Shown: piece after piece, positions 9,361 to 17,760 of the stretch | Numbering within the stretch: position 1 is the stretch's first letter | Layout of the letters: each line of letters starts with the position of its first letter | From: DASUSH01 sp963785155 | Lineage (GTDB): Bacteria > Actinomycetota > Thermoleophilia > Solirubrobacterales > 70-9 | NCBI GenBank assembly: GCA_963785155.1 | Contig: CAWAUB010000003.1 | Coordinates: forward strand, 62,001-126,000 | DNA: 64,000 nucleotides | Direction: 5' to 3' | Position numbers and translations under genes: made by a program | The notes under the pieces: generated by a model | Database searches by the model: none | Seen by the model: the letters and a program-made list of their open reading frames with translations, nothing else | Told to the model about the DNA's origin: nothing

Positions 9361-9521
9361 ATAGCTCCTCCACGGATCTTGTGCTGCAAACGCGGAGGTA
9401 TTGCTCAGAGCAACTTCACCGGCTTGGCACGTTTATTCGCCGGTATCTGACCCGGCCGTACAAGCGCGAAGGTAGCAGCGTTGGCGACGGAAGGGCGGCT
9501 CGGGGGCGCCCAGGGGCGTGG

Positions 9522-9857
9522 CTAGCCGCTCCCGGCCTTGAGCTTTCCGGCCTCGATGAGCGCCTCGCGCACCGGGCCGACGAGCCCGCTCGGGCACTTG
9601 ACGCGGCGCGCGACCTCGCGGTCGGTCGCGTCCGGGTTGCGCATCAGCTCGAACTCGGTGAGGGCACGGCGCTGCGCGGCCTTGCCATCGTCGCCCGCAT
9701 CGGCCGCCGCCTGCTCCATGACCGCTTCCCGGCGGCAACGCAGGCAGCGCCACTCGCCGCCCTCCTTCGCCCAGCCCTCGGGCTTGGAGCTCTTCGGCGC
9801 GTCGTCGCTGAAGCTCGTCGTCAGCCCGCAACGCGAGCAGTGCCAGCTACGTCCCAT
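9522..9857 (-). CDS. Small two-CxxC zinc-ribbon protein, unknown function
   Basis: A 111-residue protein starting MGRSWHCSRCGLTT. It has two CxxC pairs (C7/C10 and, about 25 residues on, CLRC) that probably bind one zinc. After residue 65 it is helical and has a helix-turn-helix-like stretch (ATDREVARRVKCPSGLVGPV), so a DNA-linked role is possible but unproven. Its start overlaps the end of the upstream hydrolase gene by 11 bases, implying co-translation. I do not recognise a named family. Confidence 0.75.
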   Translation of the reverse strand: MGRSWHCSRCGLTTSFSDDAPKSSKPEGWAKEGGEWRCLRCRREAVMEQAAADAGDDGKAAQRRALTEFELMRNPDATDREVARRVKCPSGLVGPVREALIEAGKLKAGSG

Positions 9858-11697
9858 CGGCGGCCTCCGGGAGCGAGAGGGTGAGGTCGGAGATCGTCGC
9901 GGTCGACGGGAAGTTGTCGCGCCGCAGGTAGGTCGAGTCGTCCTGGGTGATCTCGAGCATCAGCTGGTGCCCGGCGGCGAAGCGCCAGGCATTGCCAAAC
10001 ATCTCATACGTGATGTCGGCGCCGCCGTTTTCGCCGACGGCGCGATAGGCGCCGCGGTCGACGAGGGTCTGCGTCCCGTCGGGGGCGACGTCCCACAGCC
10101 GGCTGTTCAATTCGAGGTCCGAAGCAGCGGTCTCGAGGTGGAAGCTGATGCGGGGGAGACCGGCCATGACTAGATCATCCTCCCCCACGGGGGTGATGTG
10201 TGTGGAAATTCCAGAAGTTGGCGGAAGATCCGTGGTCAGGCAGCCGCGGCCACGCGTGATCGAGGTGACAACGGGGTCGGCGGTCAGCCCGCGCTGGTCG
10301 ACCAGGGGGGAGATCGTCGTCTGCGGCTCGGGGAAGCTGAACTCGGCATCGCGGTCCGACAGGCGCCCCCAGCTCTTGGCCTCGAGCACCGGGCCGAACG
10401 CCTGCGGGTCGCAGTTCGTCACCGCCGCCTCGACCTCGGGCTTGGGCTTCTTGCCCTTTCCGCGCAGGTAGTGGTCGAGCAGGCGCGTGCCGTGGTCGTG
10501 ATAGCGGCGCATGTCCGGGATCTTCGCCTGCGCGCACAGGTGCTCGAAGTCGCCGAGGTACATGGAGATCGGGTAGTCGCGGTCGGCACGCCGTAACGCC
10601 TCGTACATCCGTACGGCCTCGAGCGCGGAGAAGATCGGGTCTGTCCAGCCCTGGGCGGCGAGGACGGGGACGCGGCGGGCGCGGCCCTCCTCGAGCGCCT
10701 CGAAGTAGTCGCGCTGGTAGAAGGCGGAGCGGTCCTCGGTCAGCGCCCTCTTCGCCTGCGGGACGATCGGGTCCGCGGGGTCGTCGTATGGCTCGCCGGC
10801 ATTCAGCCGTGTGAGCCAGGTCAGGATCTCCGGCGTGAACTTCGTCCCCGCCGTCGCGATGAAGCCGTCGAGCAGTGTCTGCTTGCCGATCCCGAGCGGC
10901 GTCGTCGCGGTCTCCGGGTCGATCGGCGCCCCGGTCAGCTGGTGCCCGTTGGGGGCGAGCGAGTGCAGCAGGTCGGTCCACGTGTAGCCCGGCACCACCG
11001 CGCCGAGCTTGACGAGGCTTCCCGCCGGGCTGAGCCAGGTGCCGAACTTCTTTGCGCCCTCTCCGCGCGTCGTCAGCAGCAGCCAGGTCTGCCCGCCGCC
11101 GTAGGAGCCTCCGACCGACGCGATCTTGCGTTTGATCTGGGCCAGCGGGTCGGACGAGTCCGCATCGTCGACGAGCAGCCCGGTCAGGTGGCGGGTGTCC
11201 TCGACCTCGAGGTGCTTCGAGGCGAGCCCGATCTCACCGCCCGAGTTGCCGTGGCCGCGCGCGCTGTAGTTGAGCACCGCGTACCCGCGCGAGGCGAACC
11301 AGACGTTGTTCCAGTGCACGGTCTGGTACGCGGCGCCGCCGCGGTCCTCGCCGGTCCCGCCGCGGGTCTGGGACAGGTACTCGCCCTTCTGGGAGGTGAA
11401 GCCGTGGAGAAACACAACAAGGGGGAGCGGCTCACGCCGCTCCCTCTTGGTCGCGGGCAGGGTGAGAGTGGCGTCTAGCGGCGTTCCATCAAAGCTTTCG
11501 ACACTCCCGGTGCAGCTCCGGTACTCGACCGGCTTGGGCGGGACGGAGACACGTTCCTCGCAGCCGGCCTTGAGCGCGGCAAGCGGATCGGGCTCCTGGG
11601 CACCTGCCGCCGCAGGCGCCGCGAGCCCCAGAACCGCGACGAACGTCCCAAACCCCCTCAGAGAGCGAGGTGTTACGGACGTTCGCGTGGTGATCAG
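9847..11697 (-). CDS. Secreted X-Pro dipeptidyl-peptidase/CocE-type (S15) hydrolase, apparent CTG start
   Basis: Alpha/beta-hydrolase of the S15/CocE class, about 616 aa. It has a signal peptide (FGTFVAVLGLAAPAAAGAQ), the FLHGFTSQKGE oxyanion strand, the nucleophile elbow SVGGSYGGGQTW, an Asp region near AAQGWTDPIFS, a His region at YLGDFEHLCAQ, and the C-terminal jelly-roll (LPRISFHLETAASDLELNSRLWD) typical of the family. It probably cleaves acyl or peptide bonds outside the membrane. No ATG, GTG or TTG lies in frame between the signal peptide and codons inside the preceding gene. The only plausible start is CTG at 11697, whose last two bases form the preceding gene's TGA (CTGA overlap). The open frame itself extends to 13200, but that part runs antisense to unrelated genes. 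Confidence 0.85.
   Translation of the reverse strand: MITTRTSVTPRSLRGFGTFVAVLGLAAPAAAGAQEPDPLAALKAGCEERVSVPPKPVEYRSCTGSVESFDGTPLDATLTLPATKRERREPLPLVVFLHGFTSQKGEYLSQTRGGTGEDRGGAAYQTVHWNNVWFASRGYAVLNYSARGHGNSGGEIGLASKHLEVEDTRHLTGLLVDDADSSDPLAQIKRKIASVGGSYGGGQTWLLLTTRGEGAKKFGTWLSPAGSLVKLGAVVPGYTWTDLLHSLAPNGHQLTGAPIDPETATTPLGIGKQTLLDGFIATAGTKFTPEILTWLTRLNAGEPYDDPADPIVPQAKRALTEDRSAFYQRDYFEALEEGRARRVPVLAAQGWTDPIFSALEAVRMYEALRRADRDYPISMYLGDFEHLCAQAKIPDMRRYHDHGTRLLDHYLRGKGKKPKPEVEAAVTNCDPQAFGPVLEAKSWGRLSDRDAEFSFPEPQTTISPLVDQRGLTADPVVTSITRGRGCLTTDLPPTSGISTHITPVGEDDLVMAGLPRISFHLETAASDLELNSRLWDVAPDGTQTLVDRGAYRAVGENGGADITYEMFGNAWRFAAGHQLMLEITQDDSTYLRRDNFPSTATISDLTLSLPEAADGT
11640..11685. repeat. Hairpin with GAACGTCC arms, copy 1
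   Basis: CGAACGTCC (11640-11648) and GGACGTTCG (11677-11685) form perfect 9-bp arms around 28 bases, lying at the start of the S15 hydrolase gene. The arms match those of the hairpin at 35676-35721, though the loops differ. Confidence 0.45.
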
Positions 11698-12176
11698 CCG
11701 GCGGACGCGTACTCCTGGCCGGGCGAGTCGATCGCCTCGTTGATTTCGTCCATCGCGGCCTGTTCGGCCTCGGAGACCTCCTCGCCGCCGATGCCGAGGA
11801 AGCCACCCGACTTGTGGGCGTGGGCCGCGCGCTCGGCAAGCCCGACGACGAACTTCTTGTAGTCGTCGACCTCCTCCGGCGTCGCCTTCTCCTCGAGCAG
11901 CTCGATCGCCTCGCGGATCGTCCCGAGGCCCTGCTCGTTGAGTTCCTCGTGAGATTCGTACTTGCGCGGGTCCAGATCGGGCTTCTCGGCCACGATCGCA
12001 TCGAGCAGCTCGCTGTTGCCGTGCGCCTCGCGCGCCTCGGCGTACGCCTTGCCGATCGACAGCGACTCGCGCATCGTCCCGCCGCGCTGGGCCAGCACCA
12101 CGATCATCCCGGCGACCGCCGGCCCACTGAGCACGAGCGTCCACTCCTCGGCGTTGAAGTCCGCCTTCTTCGTCAT
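11694..12176 (-). CDS. Conserved helical protein of unknown function
   Basis: A 160-residue, acidic, mostly alpha-helical protein starting MTKKADFNAEEWTLVLSGP. It has one modest hydrophobic stretch (AVAGMIVVLAQ, 20-30) and an LLEEKATPEEVDDYKKFVVG segment near 93-112. It looks like a conserved actinobacterial family, but I know no function. GAGGAGGAAC precedes the ATG, so expression is probably strong. It is followed with a 4-base overlap by the S15 hydrolase and preceded, 42 bases upstream, by the cupin/SnoaL gene. Confidence 0.8.
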   Translation of the reverse strand: MTKKADFNAEEWTLVLSGPAVAGMIVVLAQRGGTMRESLSIGKAYAEAREAHGNSELLDAIVAEKPDLDPRKYESHEELNEQGLGTIREAIELLEEKATPEEVDDYKKFVVGLAERAAHAHKSGGFLGIGGEEVSEAEQAAMDEINEAIDSPGQEYASAG

Positions 12177-12218
12177 CGGTTCCTCCTCGAAGTTTGGAGG
12201 ACGAACCTAGCGGCCGCG

Positions 12219-13076
12219 CTACCTCGCTCTGGCGCTGGCGATGCTCCATCGCACGAGGTGCGGCCAGGTGCGCGGAGCGAGCAGGGAGGAGGGGAGGGAT
12301 TCGATCGTGTCGAAGAAGGCGAGCCGCTCGACCAGGAGGCCGTCCTCGAGCACGACGCGGTCGACGCCTCGCCACTCGGCCCGGCGTCGCCCCACCGTGG
12401 CGTGGTGGGTGACGCCGATGTAGACGACGTCGCCGCGCGCGGACCAGTCGTCCACCGTCACCAGGTAATCGGGGAAGACGGAGAAGAGGTCGCGGAAGCG
12501 CTCCTCGATCTCCTCGACCCCGCTCGCCGGCGGGAGCGTTGGCTGGACGAGCCGCGCCTCCGGATGGAAGCGCGGGCGGAAGAAGTCGAGGAACCCTTCG
12601 GGCTTCGGCCGCTGCCAGCCCTCCGCGAAGAAGCGGACGAAGTCCTCCGCTGCGGCGGTCTCGGCGATCGGGTTCAGGTCTTGAGCCTGCGCCATCGGGT
12701 CGGGCGCGCCGAGCTGTTCCGTTCTCCGACGGCTCGTAGAGCTTGCCCGGGAGCCGCCGACGATCAACATGCGGATCGGCTCGTCGCCCGTGTAGACCTT
12801 CCGGTTGGTGCCCGAGCTGACTCGGATCATCGTCTCGGGGTCGAGCGGGAATCGCTCGCCCTCGATGTCGATCTCGCCACGGCCCCGCATCGTGATGTAG
12901 ACCTCTTCCTGGCCGTCGTTCGCGTGGTCGTGCTCGGGGTACTGGTCCGCGTTCGGCGGCATGTCGATCACCTGCATCCCGAAGGAGGTGATGCCGAGCT
13001 CCGCGCGGGCCCGCTTGAAGGAGCCGAAGAAGATCGCCTCCATGTCGTCGATGTTCTTGATCTCGTAGCCGGGCAT
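12219..13076 (-). CDS. Cupin domain fused in frame to SnoaL-like domain
   Basis: Residues 1-120 are a single-domain cupin beginning MPGYEIKNIDDMEAIFFGSF, with metal-ligand-like His/Glu in DQYPEHDHANDGQEEVY. From about residue 128 (MAQAQDLNPIAE) it is a SnoaL/NTF2-like domain ending ASARAR. GAGGAGGC precedes the ATG. Between about 12728 and 12750 the text RASSTSRRR looks like two cancelling frameshifts: adding one C and removing one G gives PGKLYEPSENEQLGAPDP, the sequence I expect at a cupin end. The SnoaL part could start separately at the ATG at 12695, but no stop separates the two. The gene is divergent from a TetR gene and probably its target. Confidence 0.8.
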   Translation of the reverse strand: MPGYEIKNIDDMEAIFFGSFKRARAELGITSFGMQVIDMPPNADQYPEHDHANDGQEEVYITMRGRGEIDIEGERFPLDPETMIRVSSGTNRKVYTGDEPIRMLIVGGSRASSTSRRRTEQLGAPDPMAQAQDLNPIAETAAAEDFVRFFAEGWQRPKPEGFLDFFRPRFHPEARLVQPTLPPASGVEEIEERFRDLFSVFPDYLVTVDDWSARGDVVYIGVTHHATVGRRRAEWRGVDRVVLEDGLLVERLAFFDTIESLPSSLLAPRTWPHLVRWSIASARAR

Positions 13077-13125
13077 TCGCGCCTCCTCGAAGTGGGTGGG
13101 TGGGATCCGTCCGTGCGGCGAGTAT

Positions 13126-13145
13126 AAGCACGAACGTTCGTGCTT
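13126..13145. promoter_or_regulatory. Perfect 20-bp palindromic operator
   Basis: AAGCACGAACGTTCGTGCTT is fully self-complementary. It lies midway in the 90-base divergent gap between the cupin/SnoaL gene and the tetR-family gene. Size and place are those of a TetR-dimer operator controlling both promoters. Confidence 0.8.
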
Positions 13146-13166
13146 GCAAGCCGGTACCATTGAGCC

Positions 13167-13748
13167 ATGGCCACGATCGAGAAGAGAGACGCTCGGGCAC
13201 GGCCCGAGACGCGGGCGGCGATCCTCGACCGCTCGGTGGACCTCGCCTCGGCGGAGGGGCTCGAGGGGCTGACGATCGGCCGCCTCGCGGTCGACCTCGA
13301 GATGTCGAAGAGCGGCGTCTTCCGCCATTTCGGCTCGAAGGAGGACCTCCAGCTGGCGACGGTCGACGAGGCGTCGCGGCGCTTCGTCAAGTCGGTGATC
13401 GAGCCGGCGCTCGCCGAGGAAGAGGGACGAGCGCGGCTGGAAGCGCTCTGCAACGGCTACGTCTCCCACCTCGAGCGTCAGGACTACTCGGGCGGCTGCT
13501 TTTGGGCGGCGACCCAGGCCGAGTTCGACGACCGCCCGGGCCCGGTTCGCGACGCGATCCGAGACGCGATCGGTGCCTGGACTGGCGCGCTCGCCCGCCA
13601 GGCGGAACTCGCCGGCGTCGACGATCCGGACCAGCTCGCCTTCGAACTCGTCTCGATCGCCCAGGGCGCCAACGGGCGCTACCGCCTGTTCGGCGAGAAG
13701 AAGGCGTTCGCTCAGGCGCGGCGCGCCTTCGAGCGCCTGCTGCCCTAG
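13167..13748 (+). CDS. TetR-family transcriptional regulator
   Basis: DNA-binding repressor (193 aa). The N-terminal helix-turn-helix reads TIGRLAVDLEMSKSGVFRHF (about 36-55) followed by GSKEDLQLATVD; the ligand-binding C-terminal half has the GGCFWAATQAEFDDRPGPVR segment of a common actinobacterial TetR group. It begins 21 bases after the palindrome at 13126-13145 and probably represses itself and the divergent cupin/SnoaL gene. Its stop overlaps the convergent nitronate monooxygenase stop by 4 bases. The inducer is unknown. Confidence 0.92.
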   Translation: MATIEKRDARARPETRAAILDRSVDLASAEGLEGLTIGRLAVDLEMSKSGVFRHFGSKEDLQLATVDEASRRFVKSVIEPALAEEEGRARLEALCNGYVSHLERQDYSGGCFWAATQAEFDDRPGPVRDAIRDAIGAWTGALARQAELAGVDDPDQLAFELVSIAQGANGRYRLFGEKKAFAQARRAFERLLP

Positions 13749-14710
13749 GGCGAGAGCTCGCGGAGGAGGTCTGCCGCCGGCGCGAGCTCGGTGATCCGGC
13801 CGACCGCGGCGCCCGCGTAGAGCGGGCCGGAGTCGAGCAGGGCGGGCGGGCCGCCGGCCGCGGGCGGCTGCGGGCTGAGCATCGGCGAGGAGGCACGCTG
13901 GGAGGCGAGCATCCGCGCCTGGAGTGACTCCGGGACTCTCGCGACGAGCGGTGAGCTGATGCGGTGGAGCGCCCGCACCGCCCGAGGACCGCGGCGGTCG
14001 CCTCCCAGCCAGCGCTCGGTCGCAGGGTTGGCGATGACCCGGTGCGGCGCGTCAGGCCAGCCGGCGCCGAACAGCTCGGTCAGGATCGTTTCCTCGGCGC
14101 CTAGCAGCCGGCGCTTGTACTCCGGGTGCGCGCCGCTCTCGTCACTGAGCAGGAACCGCGTGCCGCTGACGGCCGCCTCCGCGCCGGCGTCGAGGGCCGC
14201 AGCGGCGTCGGCGCGATCGACGATGCCACCCGCGAGCCAGACGGGGTAGCCCTCCGGCAGGGCCGCCCTGATCCGCTCGAGCAGTTCGAGCGCCGGCGTC
14301 GTCCCCCGCACGTGCCCGCCCGCCTCGACCCCCTGGCAGATCACGCCATCCGCGCCCGCGGCCTGCGCCGCGCGCGCCTCCTCGACCGAGCCGGCCTGGT
14401 GCAGCCAGGTCGTCGGCCCATGCCGGCGCGGCTCGCCCCAGAAGCTGACGACGACATCGGCCTGCGACGCCGCCCGCCAGTGCTCCTCGGTCGCGAAGGG
14501 CAGCAGCAGGTTGACGGCGATCGGCTTCTCGGTCAGGTCCCGTGCCCTCGCGATCTCCGCCTCGAGCGCGGCCGGAGGGAGGATCCCGATCGTGCCCAGT
14601 CCGCCGGCCTCGCTGACCGCCGCGGCGAGCTCGGCGCCCGCGATCCCCCCGCCCATCCCCGCCTGCACGACCGGCGTCTCGACGCCGATGCGCTCGAGGA
14701 GCTCGCCCAT
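13745..14710 (-). CDS. Nitronate monooxygenase (2-nitropropane dioxygenase family)
   Basis: FMN-dependent TIM-barrel enzyme (321 aa) that oxidises alkyl nitronates; some family members act on other substrates. Seen: TPVVQAGMGGGIAGAELAAA near the N-terminus, GTIGILPP, the catalytic-His loop CQGVEAGGHVRGTT (about 146-159) and LAGGIVDRADAAAAL plus VSGTRFLLSDES for the phosphate site. It is the last gene of a minus-strand run after acetolactate decarboxylase (9-base gap) and an FMN-dependent lactate oxidase, so two FMN oxidases are co-expressed here. Confidence 0.9.
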   Translation of the reverse strand: MGELLERIGVETPVVQAGMGGGIAGAELAAAVSEAGGLGTIGILPPAALEAEIARARDLTEKPIAVNLLLPFATEEHWRAASQADVVVSFWGEPRRHGPTTWLHQAGSVEEARAAQAAGADGVICQGVEAGGHVRGTTPALELLERIRAALPEGYPVWLAGGIVDRADAAAALDAGAEAAVSGTRFLLSDESGAHPEYKRRLLGAEETILTELFGAGWPDAPHRVIANPATERWLGGDRRGPRAVRALHRISSPLVARVPESLQARMLASQRASSPMLSPQPPAAGGPPALLDSGPLYAGAAVGRITELAPAADLLRELSP

Positions 14711-14719
14711 CGGGGCCCC

Positions 14720-15490
14720 TCAGTCCTGCCGCTCGACCCGGTCCATCGCCTCGGCGCTCGCGGCCTTGCCGAGGTCGACGCCGGCCGGGAGCTCCAGGCG
14801 GATCTCGGTCTCGTCGTCGATCGCGACGTCGACGCCGGCCGGGGAGCAGCTGAGGACGTGGCCGCCGCGGGAGCGGTCGGCGGTGATGAAGTGCAGGTGG
14901 TAGCCGGGCATGTTGAGCTGCGCGGCGAAGTCCGGGAACCGGAAGCCGACCATCGTCCCCTCGACCCCGGTGAAGTCGAAGACCCGCTGGCTCTCGACCA
15001 CCTCCGTCATCGGCGGATACGGCTTCGACTGAGCAGGGACGGAGCGGGCGTGCACGCGGTCGAAGCGCCCGTCGATGCGGATCGCGTGCGCCTCCTCAGG
15101 ATCGCCGAGGTGGCGGTCGAGCTCGGCGATCAGCCCGTCGTGATCGAGTGGGTCGGGGAGGGCGAAGCGGTGGGTCGGCGTGAACTCGACGAGGCATGCG
15201 AACGGGGTCGTCCGCTCGGGCGGGACCGTGCCGGCTACCCCGTCGGCGTCGCACCGGAAGAACTCGCCGTCGACCATCAGCATCTCGCCGTCGGCCCCGT
15301 CGAAGGTCCCGAGGCCCAGGTCGCCGTGCCCGATCAGCTCGCCGAACGTGACGTCACCGTCGAGCGCCCCGTCGAGCAGAGCTGCGAACGTGGATGTCTG
15401 GAAGACCTCATGCGGCTCGGCTCCCTCGGGCAGCTCGCTGTGATCGCCCGAGGTGACGTGGAGCGAGTGGATCAGGCGCTCGTCGAGCAA
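14720..15490 (-). CDS. budA: Alpha-acetolactate decarboxylase
   Basis: Zinc enzyme (256 aa) converting 2-acetolactate to acetoin. It has FQTSTFAALLDGALDGDVTF and GDLGLGTFDGADGEMLMVDG near the N-terminus. The metal site is YHLHFITADRSRGGHVL (His at about 194 and 196, and the third His in GGH). Glu and Arg of the active site are expected in the family. No acetolactate synthase is nearby. The start overlaps the end of the lactate-oxidase gene by 19 bases, so the pair is translationally coupled. The name budA/alsD follows family usage. Confidence 0.92.
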   Translation of the reverse strand: MLDERLIHSLHVTSGDHSELPEGAEPHEVFQTSTFAALLDGALDGDVTFGELIGHGDLGLGTFDGADGEMLMVDGEFFRCDADGVAGTVPPERTTPFACLVEFTPTHRFALPDPLDHDGLIAELDRHLGDPEEAHAIRIDGRFDRVHARSVPAQSKPYPPMTEVVESQRVFDFTGVEGTMVGFRFPDFAAQLNMPGYHLHFITADRSRGGHVLSCSPAGVDVAIDDETEIRLELPAGVDLGKAASAEAMDRVERQD

Positions 15491-16746
15491 TTCTCCGGTC
15501 CGATCTCCGCGACCTGTGAGCAGCCGGCCAGGCCCATCGTCAGGTCGAACTCGGCGATCACGTTTTGCAGGACCTCGCGCACGCCGCGCTCGCCGCCGGC
15601 CGCGAGGCCGTAGACGTAGGGCCGGCCGAGGAGGACCGCCGTCGCGCCGAGTGCCAGTGCCTTGAAGACGTCGGCGCCGCCGCGGATCCCCGAGTCGAGC
15701 AGGATCGGGATCCGGCCGCCGACCGCGCCGGCGATCGCGGGCAGCGCGTCGAGCGTGCCGATCGAGCCGTCGACCTGGCGGCCGCCGTGGTTGGAGACGA
15801 CGATCCCGTCGATTCCCTCATCGACCGCGCGGGCGGCGTCGTCGGGATGAAGGATCCCCTTGAGCAGGATCGGCAGCTTGGTCCGCTCGCGTAGGAAGGC
15901 GAGGTCCTCCCACTTCAGCGACGGGTTCGAGTAGATCTGGGTGAAGCGCTCCACCGCGGCGCGCGCGTGGCCGGAGCGCAGGCCCTCGACCGCCCCGCCG
16001 GGCCAGTTGCGCAGGACCTGGGCGAGGGTGCCCAGCGCGCGCAGGTTGGGCTTCGGCTGCTCGCGGGCCGCCTGCGGGCCGCCCTCGCCCGGCGGTTCGT
16101 CGAGGAGCCGCTGGAAGACGGGGTCGCTCGTGTACTGGGCGATGCCCTTGCCGCGCAGGAACGGGAGGTAGGCGAGGTCGAGGTCGCGGGTACGCCAGCC
16201 GAGGAGCGTCGTGTCGAGCGTCACCGCGATCGCCTCGCATCCGCTCGCCTCGGCGCGGCCGGCGAGGCTCTCGACCAGCTCGTCGACGGTCGACCAGTAG
16301 AGCTGGAACCAGCGCGGCGAGTCGCCCAGCTCGGCGGTGATGTCCTCCAGCGGGGTCGAGGCCTGGTTCGAGATCACCATCGGCACGTTCTCCGCGCGGG
16401 CGGCGCGGGCGACGGCGAGGTCGGCGTCGCGATGCGCGAGCTCGAGCACCCCGATCGGCGCGGTGAGGACCGGGGAGTCGAGGGTGCGACCGAAGAGCTC
16501 GACGGAGAGGTCGCGCTGCGAGGCGTCGCGAAGCATCCGCGGCACGATCTGCACGCGGTCGAAGGCGGCGCGGTTCGCGTCGATCGTCCTGCTCGCGCCG
16601 GCCCCGGCCTTGATGTAGGCGTAGGCCTCCCGGGTCATCTTCCGCTTCGCCGCCCGCTCGAGCTTTCGCATGTCGACGGGCACATGCGGGCGCCGGCCGC
16701 TGACGCCGCCCAGGTAGATCCGGCCCTGTCGCTCGATCCCGCGCAC
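15472..16746 (-). CDS. FMN-dependent alpha-hydroxy-acid oxidase, lactate 2-monooxygenase type
   Basis: FMN TIM-barrel enzyme (424 aa) oxidising L-lactate or another 2-hydroxy acid. Seen: APIGVLELAH and ISNQASTPLEDI (FMN loops), WFQLYWSTVDELVESL, the lactate-monooxygenase-type insertion TTLLGWRTRDLDLAYLPFLR with SDPVFQRLL, LLKGILHPDDA (Lys), the catalytic His/Arg motif VSNHGGRQVDG, and LLDSGIRGGADVFKALALGA. GTG at 16746 (VRGIERQGRIYLGGVSGRRP) matches the family start. The open frame continues upstream into a membrane protein, but I think a frameshift causes that. Followed by acetolactate decarboxylase. Confidence 0.9.
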   Translation of the reverse strand: MRGIERQGRIYLGGVSGRRPHVPVDMRKLERAAKRKMTREAYAYIKAGAGASRTIDANRAAFDRVQIVPRMLRDASQRDLSVELFGRTLDSPVLTAPIGVLELAHRDADLAVARAARAENVPMVISNQASTPLEDITAELGDSPRWFQLYWSTVDELVESLAGRAEASGCEAIAVTLDTTLLGWRTRDLDLAYLPFLRGKGIAQYTSDPVFQRLLDEPPGEGGPQAAREQPKPNLRALGTLAQVLRNWPGGAVEGLRSGHARAAVERFTQIYSNPSLKWEDLAFLRERTKLPILLKGILHPDDAARAVDEGIDGIVVSNHGGRQVDGSIGTLDALPAIAGAVGGRIPILLDSGIRGGADVFKALALGATAVLLGRPYVYGLAAGGERGVREVLQNVIAEFDLTMGLAGCSQVAEIGPENCSTSA

Positions 16747-16778
16747 GGCGAGAGTCCTAGCAGGGACCGCCGCGGCGG

Positions 16779-17710
16779 CTAGCCGGGCAGGGGCGCCGAC
16801 GGCCCGCGCATCTTGTCGAACGAGCGCCCAGGTGGCGAAGCAGAGCGCGCCGACAGCGGCCGTCGCCGTCAGCATCGCGCCCGCCGCAGCCGCGGCGGCG
16901 AGGCCTCCGGCGCCGAGGATCAGCGCGGTCGCCGCGGCACCGCCGCTGGGCCCGACGGGGAGGAGTCCGAACACCGCGAAGGCGATCAGGAGAGCGATCG
17001 AGTCGAGGACGGAGGCGTCGACGCCGGCTCCGTTCAGGAGGAACCAGTTGCGGGCGATCTGGATCACGACCGCGAGCACCACGAGGGCGACGATCCGGGC
17101 CCGCCCGTTGAGGCCGCGAAGGATCGCGAGGCCGGCCCAGATCCCCTGCCTGCGCTCGCGCGCGACCCGCTGAGCGATCGCGAGCACTCCTCCGGTCACC
17201 GCGAAGGCGACGATCGGGACCCACCACGGCAGCCCGAGCGGCCCGACCAGGGTGAAGGACATGATCGCCGCGAGGACGATCTCGACGACGACGATCGGGA
17301 TCTCGGCGGAGATCAGCACGGTGGCCTTGGGGCTGTCCTCCGGCGCCGAACGACGCAGCGCGGCGGTGCGAAGCGTCAGCCCGAGCGCTCCGTTGAAGAG
17401 GTTGCCGAGGTAGCCGATGCTGGAGGCGCGGTAGAGCCGCCGCCGGTCGACGCTGCCGCCCGCCGCCGTGACGCAGACGCTCCAGGCCTCGCTCCGCGCC
17501 GCCAGCCAGCCGACGTGAAGGACGACGGCGATGCCGAGGATCCACAGCGGCGCGGCGCCGAGGGCCTCGACGAAGGCGTCGCGGTCATTCGCGAGGGCGA
17601 AGGCGAGCGCGCCCGGCGACGATCAGCGAGCCGGCAACCGTGACCGCGGTCGGATGACGTCGCCAGAATGCGCGGACGCCCCGGCCGGGTGGGTTGCCTT
17701 GTTCGCTCAA
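16779..17710 (-). CDS. Flippase-like (LPG-synthase TM / UPF0104 type) membrane protein, two frameshifts
   Basis: Polytopic protein of about 309 aa that resembles the flippase-like membrane half of lysylphosphatidylglycerol synthases. Seen: LYRASSIGYLGNLFNGALG, a TTAALRR-like loop (LRTAALRR), AEIPIVVVEIVLAAI, NWFLLNGAGVDASVLDSIALLIAF, LLPVGPSGGAAATALILG. I infer two +1 indels. One is a GGG run at about 17609 after AGSLIVAG; the other is near 16820, beyond which the frame reads ALFDKMRGPSAPLPG then TAG. The length, 932 = 3 x 310 + 2, fits exactly two extra bases. TTG at 17710 is a tentative start. A lipid-transport role is a family guess. Confidence 0.65.
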
Positions 17711-17760
17711 GTCCTACGAGGGTACCCCTCTGGGCGAGTTTCAGGCGCGATTTCGAGGGT

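Noticed and set aside
9847..13200. A single 1117-codon protein
   Set aside because: Only the part below 11697 is an S15 hydrolase; the rest is an off-frame reading of the cupin/SnoaL and helical genes.
15472..17319. Natural fusion of a flippase-like membrane protein with lactate oxidase
   Set aside because: The membrane part ends properly (ALFDKMRGPSAPLPG, stop) in the next frame, and lactate oxidase has its own GTG start; a +1 indel explains the read-through.
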